From an uncultured Lachnospiraceae bacterium (GTDB lineage Bacteria > Bacillota_A > Clostridia > Lachnospirales > Lachnospiraceae): a stretch of 11,517 nucleotides of DNA. Under the pieces are notes generated by a model. The model did not search any database, had not been told where the DNA came from, and saw only the letters and a program-made list of their open reading frames with translations. The stretch spans positions 1-11,517 of the forward strand of contig CANOBT010000170.1 of NCBI GenBank assembly GCA_947564305.1, read 5' to 3'. The position numbers and the translations under genes were made by a program. Position 1 is the first letter of the stretch. Each line of letters opens with the position of its first letter. This document shows positions 7,486 to 11,517 of the stretch, one piece after another.

Positions 7486-8217
7486 TCAAAACAAAAGATA
7501 TCGAATATACTCCGCAGCGGTTTCCTTCCGCGGCGTATTCTTAATAATCCCCAGATACACTGGCTCCGTAAACCCCGCTTCTTCCAACAACGCCGCCTGT
7601 GTGATTTCCAGTGCCATAGGATATTCCTCTGTCTCGGCGGTATACTCCACAGAATCATCCAGAGCCGCTTCCTCCGCGTTATCTTCCAATATCACAATAT
7701 TCTTCCGCAGCATCTCCTCGCATTTCCGATACAGCTCCGGGTCTGCTCCTGACAAAAATTCTTCCATATTACACAGATACCCATTCTGTGAAAATGCGTC
7801 AAATGCTTCCTGATCCATCAGGGCAATATCCAGAGTTTCGCTGTCAATAGCTGCGATTAATTTGATACGGGAGGCATAGGTGTATTCATGGTAAGGATTT
7901 TCCTCATCCGTGGTAAGATACAGGCCGGAATACAGATAAAACTCATTCTTATTCAGCTCCATCCCCTGAGCCGTCAAAAAGCCGTCGCTCAGTGTTTCTG
8001 TCAGAGTTGCGCTGGGCGCTACATTGATAAAAGCGGCATAAAGAACCTGATTTTTCTGCGTGAAATGTCCATAGACCGTATATCCCAAAATGTACAGGAT
8101 TACCCCTGCAACCACAAAATGCAGTTTATAGTAATCCCAAAGATACTGTACCTTCTTCGCTCCCTTAAGCTGGCGAAATTTTTCCTTTTCTGAAATAAGT
8201 CCGTCCTTATTCTGCAT
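7486..8217 (-). CDS. Single-pass membrane protein of unknown function, DUF624-linked
   Basis: This 243-residue protein has a charged N-terminal cytoplasmic part (1-32, with KEKFRQLKGAKKVQYLWDYYK), one membrane segment (about 33-51) and an acidic C-terminal domain of roughly 190 residues, probably outside the cell. The positively charged N-terminus and the lack of a signal-peptidase site favour a membrane-anchored protein. I recognise the layout as a hypothetical protein often found beside DUF624 genes in Clostridia, but I cannot name a function. It starts 29 nt after the DUF624 stop, with AAAGGAA about 10 nt before the ATG, so the two genes are very likely co-transcribed. A role with DUF624 at the membrane, such as sensing or assisting a sugar uptake system, is inference from context. 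Confidence 0.8.
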   Translation of the reverse strand: MQNKDGLISEKEKFRQLKGAKKVQYLWDYYKLHFVVAGVILYILGYTVYGHFTQKNQVLYAAFINVAPSATLTETLSDGFLTAQGMELNKNEFYLYSGLYLTTDEENPYHEYTYASRIKLIAAIDSETLDIALMDQEAFDAFSQNGYLCNMEEFLSGADPELYRKCEEMLRKNIVILEDNAEEAALDDSVEYTAETEEYPMALEITQAALLEEAGFTEPVYLGIIKNTPRKETAAEYIRYLLF

Positions 8218-8246
8218 GGAAGTGCCGTTCCTTTCCCGTCGGAATG

Positions 8247-8891
8247 CTACAGTTGTTCATTCTCTGTAGTTTCATCCTCTGTCCTTTCCTCGCATTGTAC
8301 CAGTATATTCGAGAGCATCCAGGAGCAAAGAAGCGCACAGGTGCCCTGCCCGAAGACAATCATAGGAGTGCATACATTGATAATCACATACAGCATTATA
8401 AAATAGATTCCTGCCATCAACGCCGTACAGAACAGGAAACGCATCCCAATCATCAAGGAATTTTTAAACATGGCAATCGTCGTGTTGCTGAAATGCGCTA
8501 GCAGAGGAAAAATATATAATAGGACGATTCCGTAGCCGACTGCAGCAACGATTAAAACAGCCGTAAGCAGAGTCCAGAACGCATTTTCAAACCGCAGATG
8601 GTAGAGCACGTATCCATCGACTCCGAGAACAATGCCAAGTCCCAGAAGAATCAGCCAGATTACTGTTCCCTGTTTGAAATTTTCTTTAAAAGAATGAAAA
8701 AATGCTTTTGTAAGATTCCCTTCTTCGTTTTTTGCAACCTTCAAAGATACATAATAGAGCGCTGTGGTAGATGCCCCAATGGTGAAAATCGGAATACAGC
8801 AGATCAACCACAGAATATTCAGATATACGCTGTAAACCATTTTTGTAATAAACTGCATAACAGGACCGTCGAGATTCAGTAAACCGCTCAT
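8247..8891 (-). CDS. DUF624 (YesL-like) integral membrane protein
   Basis: This 214-residue membrane protein belongs to the DUF624 family, which includes B. subtilis YesL. Its biochemical function is not established, but it is commonly encoded with LplB/YteP-type sugar ABC transporters. It opens with LLNLDGPVMQF, a family hallmark, followed by LNILWLICCIPIFTIGASTT in the first hydrophobic segment. About five hydrophobic segments are visible (roughly 18-45, 74-96, 103-130, 145-168, 172-195), and the C-terminus is acidic. The start is taken at the ATG at 8891 because AAAAGGAG (8899-8906) lies seven bases upstream. A longer frame from 8909 would place that binding site inside the coding sequence. 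It lies 93 nt downstream of the LacI-family gene on the same strand, with no clear terminator between, so read-through from the regulator is possible. Confidence 0.9.
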   Translation of the reverse strand: MSGLLNLDGPVMQFITKMVYSVYLNILWLICCIPIFTIGASTTALYYVSLKVAKNEEGNLTKAFFHSFKENFKQGTVIWLILLGLGIVLGVDGYVLYHLRFENAFWTLLTAVLIVAAVGYGIVLLYIFPLLAHFSNTTIAMFKNSLMIGMRFLFCTALMAGIYFIMLYVIINVCTPMIVFGQGTCALLCSWMLSNILVQCEERTEDETTENEQL

Positions 8892-8984
8892 AATCATTCT
8901 CCTTTTCATTCAAAATCCGTTTTTCGCAACTGTTTTCCTTAAAGTACGCTCTGACCACCATCTGTTTTCTGCAAAATCTCAGAT

Positions 8985-10052
8985 TTAATCTCCGGTTGAT
9001 TCCCGGAAGATCAGGCTTGTCTCCGCATAGATCGTGCGATAGTTCAGGGAAGGTTCTTTGATCCGGGAGATTAAAAGGTGTACTGCAGAAAATCCCATGA
9101 TCTGACTGTGGATATGGATGGTTGTCAGAGATGGAATGATGATTTTGGAACTAGGGGAATCATCAAAACCGCACAGGTATACATCTTTGGGAACACTGTA
9201 GCCTAATCCGTGTAATGCGTGCAGCGTATCAATCGCGACAAAATCGTTGGCACAGATAAACACGTCAGGAAGATGCTCCAGCCTTTGCAGACGCCCGGTC
9301 AGATAAGCCCGGTAATCGTGGGTTACCATATCAGATTCATTTTCTTTATCCGCCAGAAGGCAATATTCCTCCGGACAAGGCAGGTTATGGAGATACATGG
9401 CGTTCCGGTAAGCCATATAACGTTCAAAAAAGGACTGGCAGTGCATATATTCCCCGATAAATCCGATCTGCGTTTTCCCGCGGCGTACCATTTCACGGAC
9501 AAAAGAAAAGATTCCCGACTTATTATCCATCAAAAGCAGATCCGCCTTTAACGGCTCATTTAATCCGATGGGCGGGCAGTCTACGAAAAGAACCGGGATG
9601 TCCAGTTCACACAGCATTTTACAATATTCATAATTGAACATTTCATAGCAGATCATGCCGGCAGTCTTTTTCCTGTCAAATGATTTCGGAAGCGCCATCT
9701 CTTGAACCTCTTCCGGGAGGAGCCTGTGGATGGAAAGCCCGTAGCCAAGCTGAGCCGTTTCCCTCTGAAACTTATCCAGCATCGGGGAAGAAAAATGGGC
9801 ATCATCCAGGAATCTGGAAGTGAGTAAGGCAATCTCTTGATTTTTCTTTGGCGTCTGGGCTGTTGTTTCCGCCCGGTTGTCGATGATACTTATATAGGAA
9901 AATTGTTTGTAACCCATTTCCATTGCTTTTTGTAAGACCTTATCTCGCGTGGAGTCTGCAAGAACCCCGGTGTTATTGATCGCCTTGGATACTGTGTTCC
10001 GGGAAATGCCCAGAGCATCGGCGATATCCTGTATTGTAACTTTGTTAGCCAT
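8985..10052 (-). CDS. LacI family transcriptional regulator
   Basis: This is a sugar-responsive DNA-binding repressor of 355 residues, full length for LacI/GalR proteins. The N-terminal helix-turn-helix is VTIQDIADALGISRNTVSKA (5-24), followed by the hinge region with STRDKVLQKAMEMGY (35-49). The periplasmic-binding-protein-like effector domain runs from about 72 to 350. It includes the late signature DVFICANDFVAIDTL, then CGFDDSP and SLTTIHI. The effector sugar cannot be read from the sequence. The start is the ATG at 10052, with AAAGGAGG (10058-10065) five bases upstream; the longer frame from 10088 has no binding site. It is divergent from the sugar ABC permease gene across a shared regulatory region. 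It probably controls that transporter and its own promoter, since its -35 region contains the same TGTAAA half-site. Confidence 0.94.
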   Translation of the reverse strand: MANKVTIQDIADALGISRNTVSKAINNTGVLADSTRDKVLQKAMEMGYKQFSYISIIDNRAETTAQTPKKNQEIALLTSRFLDDAHFSSPMLDKFQRETAQLGYGLSIHRLLPEEVQEMALPKSFDRKKTAGMICYEMFNYEYCKMLCELDIPVLFVDCPPIGLNEPLKADLLLMDNKSGIFSFVREMVRRGKTQIGFIGEYMHCQSFFERYMAYRNAMYLHNLPCPEEYCLLADKENESDMVTHDYRAYLTGRLQRLEHLPDVFICANDFVAIDTLHALHGLGYSVPKDVYLCGFDDSPSSKIIIPSLTTIHIHSQIMGFSAVHLLISRIKEPSLNYRTIYAETSLIFRESTGD

Positions 10053-10157
10053 AGAAACCTCCTTTGCAGTGAAACTCTGAAAGACCATAGTCTGAATTGC
10101 TGCTTATATTTTTTCTTTTTTAATAGAAATCGTCCGAGTTTAATTGTAACTGAATAT

Positions 10158-10186
10158 ATTATAATTCACAAATTAAAATGTGTCAA
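10158..10186 (-). promoter_or_regulatory. Consensus sigma-A promoter for the LacI-family gene
   Basis: On the minus strand, TTGACA (10186-10181) and TATAAT (10163-10158) are separated by exactly 17 bases. Both boxes are perfect matches to the sigma-A consensus. Transcription would begin near 10151, giving a leader of about 100 nt before the regulator's start at 10052. A TGTAAA half-site (10188-10193) lies immediately upstream of the -35 box, suggesting autoregulation. Confidence 0.85.
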
Positions 10187-10236
10187 ATGTAAAAGTAAAA
10201 AAAGACGAAATTTTTACATTAAAAATGAAAGATAGA

Positions 10237-10250
10237 TGTAAAAATTTACA
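10237..10250. promoter_or_regulatory. LacI-style palindromic operator, perfect arms
   Basis: TGTAAAAATTTACA has perfect 6-bp arms (TGTAAA / TTTACA) around AA. It has the form of LacI/GalR-family operators, which usually carry CG in the centre, as in TGTAAACGTTTACA. It lies between the two divergent promoters. Binding by the adjacent regulator is inference. The surrounding DNA is very A/T-rich, which raises the chance of accidental palindromes. Confidence 0.55.
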
Positions 10251-10308
10251 AAAAACAAACTCCTAAAAAGTTGCGTTTGTAAAAAAATGATAAATAAAGT
10301 GATGCAAA

Positions 10309-10322
10309 TGTGAAATTTACTA
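10309..10322. promoter_or_regulatory. Second operator-like palindrome abutting the permease -35 box
   Basis: TGTGAAATTTACTA matches the TGTAAA-NN-TTTACA form at 10 of the 12 arm positions. It ends at the base before the TTGACT -35 box of the permease promoter. Its start is 72 bp from the start of the perfect palindrome at 10237, close to seven helical turns, so both could be bound on one face of the helix. The match is imperfect and its function is inferred. Confidence 0.4.
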
Positions 10323-10351
10323 TTGACTAAATCGAAAAAAACTGGTATAAC
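10323..10351 (+). promoter_or_regulatory. Sigma-A promoter for the sugar ABC permease gene
   Basis: TTGACT (10323-10328) and TATAAC (10346-10351) are separated by 17 bases. The -10 box is extended by TG at 10343-10344. Transcription would begin near 10358, leaving a purine-rich leader of about 150 nt before the permease ATG at 10509. The operator-like site at 10309-10322 touches the -35 box, as expected of a repressed promoter. Confidence 0.75.
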
Positions 10352-10490
10352 AATAGTACAGAGAATCTCAAAACATTTTACATATGCACAAATTGAAAAT
10401 AAAAAGAAAGGAGAGTATAAAAAGAAAGAGAAAATAGAATAAGGAATAAGAGTGAGCAAATGCAAAAGGCGGAGAGATTTTATATAAGAA

Positions 10491-10496
10491 AGGAGG
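10491..10496 (+). promoter_or_regulatory. Ribosome binding site with ambiguous target start
   Basis: AGGAGG lies 12 bases before the permease ATG at 10509, longer than usual. It lies only 5 bases before another ATG at 10502. That ATG opens a five-codon out-of-frame reading (MRYES, stop at 10517-10519) which overlaps the permease start. The permease start at 10509 remains the best choice because no in-frame alternative lies nearer. Confidence 0.6.
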
Positions 10497-10508
10497 ATGT
10501 TATGAGAT

Positions 10509-11423
10509 ATGAAAGCTAATTCAACAACTGTTTCAAACCAAAGGCAGGACAAAGGATTTCACAACACCATGTTATATATCAGACAGCATTGGCAGTTATA
10601 TGTGATATTCATGCTCCCTGCACTAGCACTGACACTGATCTTCAAATACGCGCCGATGAGCGGTATTTTGATCGCGTTTCAGGACTACAACCCGTTTAGA
10701 GGAGTTTCAGGCAGTGAATGGGTAGGATTTAAGCATTTTACCAGGTTCTTATCTTCACCGGACTTTATGGGGTATCTTGTCAACACATTGAAACTGAGCG
10801 TATTCAGTCTGTTATGGGGGTTCCCGGTTCCGATTATACTGGCGCTGCTGCTGAACCGTATTCAGAGTACAGGCATTAAGAAGAAAATACAGTTGGTATT
10901 GTACCTGCCAAATTTTGTATCAGTCATCGTACTCTGTGGTATCGTAAGGATTTTACTTTCTGTGACAGGGCCTGTGAATCTGTTATTGGGTTCCGAGATT
11001 AACTTTATGACTATGCCGGAAGCATTCCGCACGATATATATTGCCAGTGGTATCTGGCAGGGCGCAGGCTGGGCATCCATCATGTACACAGCATCCCTGT
11101 CCAACGCAAGCCAGGAGCTGAAGGAAGCGGCTATCATGGATGGTGCAAATATCCTGCAGCAGATTAAGGCTGTAGAGTGGCCCGCAATCAAAGACATGGT
11201 AGTCATTCAGTTTATCCTGCAGGCAGGAAATATTATGAGTATTGGATTTGAAAAGGCATATGCGCTGCAGACGGACCTGAACCTTCCGGCATCTGAAATC
11301 ATCGCTACTTATGTATACCGGAAAGGTCTGATCGACGGAGATTACAGCTTTTCAACCGCAGTAGGTTTATTCAATACCGTAATCAATGTCATTCTTCTAT
11401 TGCCCATTGGCCCTCAGCAGTAG
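10509..11423 (+). pseudogene. CUT1 sugar ABC transporter permease (LplB/YteP type), C-terminus replaced
   Basis: This is one of the two membrane-channel subunits of a carbohydrate ABC importer of the CUT1 family. The N-terminal segment around 28-47 (HWQLYVIFMLPALALTLIFK) starts the membrane domain. The family landmarks YAPMSGILIAFQDYNPFRG (47-65) and WVGFKHF (71-77) follow. The ABC-ATPase contact loop is clear at KEAAIMDGA (205-213), continuing to WPAI. The normal family sequence holds as far as VINVILLL (291-298). After that, PIGPQQ and a stop replace the usual ending, which in relatives continues about 16-20 residues to a hydrophobic and basic tail. The loss of the last helix end suggests a damaged or hybrid gene, or a sequence join in the assembly. 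The second permease and the solute-binding protein that normally follow are not in the window. Regulation is probably by the divergent LacI-family protein. Confidence 0.8.
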
Positions 11424-11493
11424 CAATCTTATTCATCGCGAGGGCAAATAGAGCATCTTCGTACTGTTCTTGTAATTGCTCCTGCTTATCCAT
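11389..11493 (-). pseudogene. 5' fragment of an unrelated gene joined to the permease
   Basis: On the minus strand, an ATG at 11493-11491 opens 34 codons ending at TGA 11391-11389. AGGAGGAGG (11502-11510) lies eight bases upstream, an excellent ribosome binding site. The peptide begins MDKQEQLQEQYEDALFALAM and continues to GQWAIEE, then stops where the permease sequence begins. From memory it resembles the N-terminus of small anti-sigma-like membrane proteins of Lachnospiraceae that sit next to sigma factor genes, in which the reading continues past an AIEEN-type stretch. That identification is tentative. The strong start signal, and a reading that breaks at the same place as the permease, indicate that the gene has lost its 3' part at the junction. 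Confidence 0.5.
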
Positions 11494-11517
11494 GGGTCAA
11501 GCCTCCTCCTGTTCGGT

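Larger units (their letters stand above)
10053..10508. other. 456-base divergent intergenic region
   Basis: This gene-free stretch between the LacI-family gene and the permease gene is markedly A/T-rich. It holds one sigma-A promoter facing each way, one perfect and one imperfect TGTAAA-type palindrome, and several further TGTAAA or TTTACA half-sites (for example near 10188 and 10213). The + strand leader (about 10358-10508) is almost all purine and has more than one Shine-Dalgarno-like sequence. No tRNA, riboswitch or terminator-like structure was recognised. Confidence 0.8.

Noticed and set aside
8982..8995. Small palindrome around the stop codon of the LacI-family gene
   Set aside because: The stem is about 5-6 bp and A/T-rich without a T-tract in the direction of transcription, too weak to call a terminator.
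10053..10508. CRISPR array or tandem repeat from recurring TGTAAA words
   Set aside because: The recurring unit is only about six bases, irregularly spaced and in both orientations, which fits operator half-sites in A/T-rich DNA.
10214..10552. Minus-strand open frame across the divergent promoter region
   Set aside because: It is a low-complexity hydrophobic translation of A/T-rich DNA, covers the permease promoter and start, and lacks a good ribosome binding site.

Overview
The window looks like chromosomal DNA from a low-GC Gram-positive of the Clostridia, most likely a gut-type Lachnospiraceae. The support is strong AGGAGG-type ribosome binding sites on nearly every gene, near-consensus sigma-A promoters, and a LacI regulator, DUF624 protein and LplB/YteP-type sugar permease in one locus, which is typical of that group. 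The taxon is an inference from gene style; no rRNA or other marker gene is present.

Left block (1-5651, + strand): a type I restriction-modification operon. It has a possible 3' tail of the methylase gene (hsdM), then hsdS (two target-recognition domains), then a DUF1016/YhcG-type PD-(D/E)XK nuclease gene, then a full-length hsdR. The extra nuclease sits between the specificity and restriction subunits, so the locus is a modified defence operon. The block is visibly more A/T-rich than the genes to its right, consistent with horizontal acquisition.

Middle block (5760-10052, - strand): the hsd operon converges on this block across a short spacer (5652-5759) holding two hairpins. Reading in the direction of transcription, the order is: LacI-family regulator, DUF624 (YesL-like) membrane protein, a single-pass membrane protein with a large external domain, a GNAT acetyltransferase, a 40-residue acidic coiled-coil protein, and a DUF1848 protein. 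The DUF1848 protein carries a radical-SAM-like CxxxCxxC motif near its C-terminus. The last two genes are only 6 nt apart and look translationally coupled.

Right block (10053-11517): a 456-base divergent regulatory region with a consensus promoter facing each way and LacI-style TGTAAA..TTTACA palindromes, then the first permease gene of a CUT1 sugar ABC transporter. The permease departs from its family shortly before the expected C-terminus. At that point the sequence becomes the 5' part of an unrelated gene on the opposite strand with a strong ribosome binding site. The two coding sequences share about 11 bases at the join, which indicates a rearrangement, an insertion boundary or a chimeric assembly.

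How the genes work together: the hsd genes form one defence operon. The LacI regulator probably controls the divergent sugar transporter, itself, and perhaps the DUF624/membrane-protein pair. The GNAT, small acidic and DUF1848 genes have no clear link to either system. The most interesting leads are the small-protein/DUF1848 pair, the hsd-embedded nuclease with a perfect hairpin inside its gene, the dual-operator divergent promoter, and the right-end junction.
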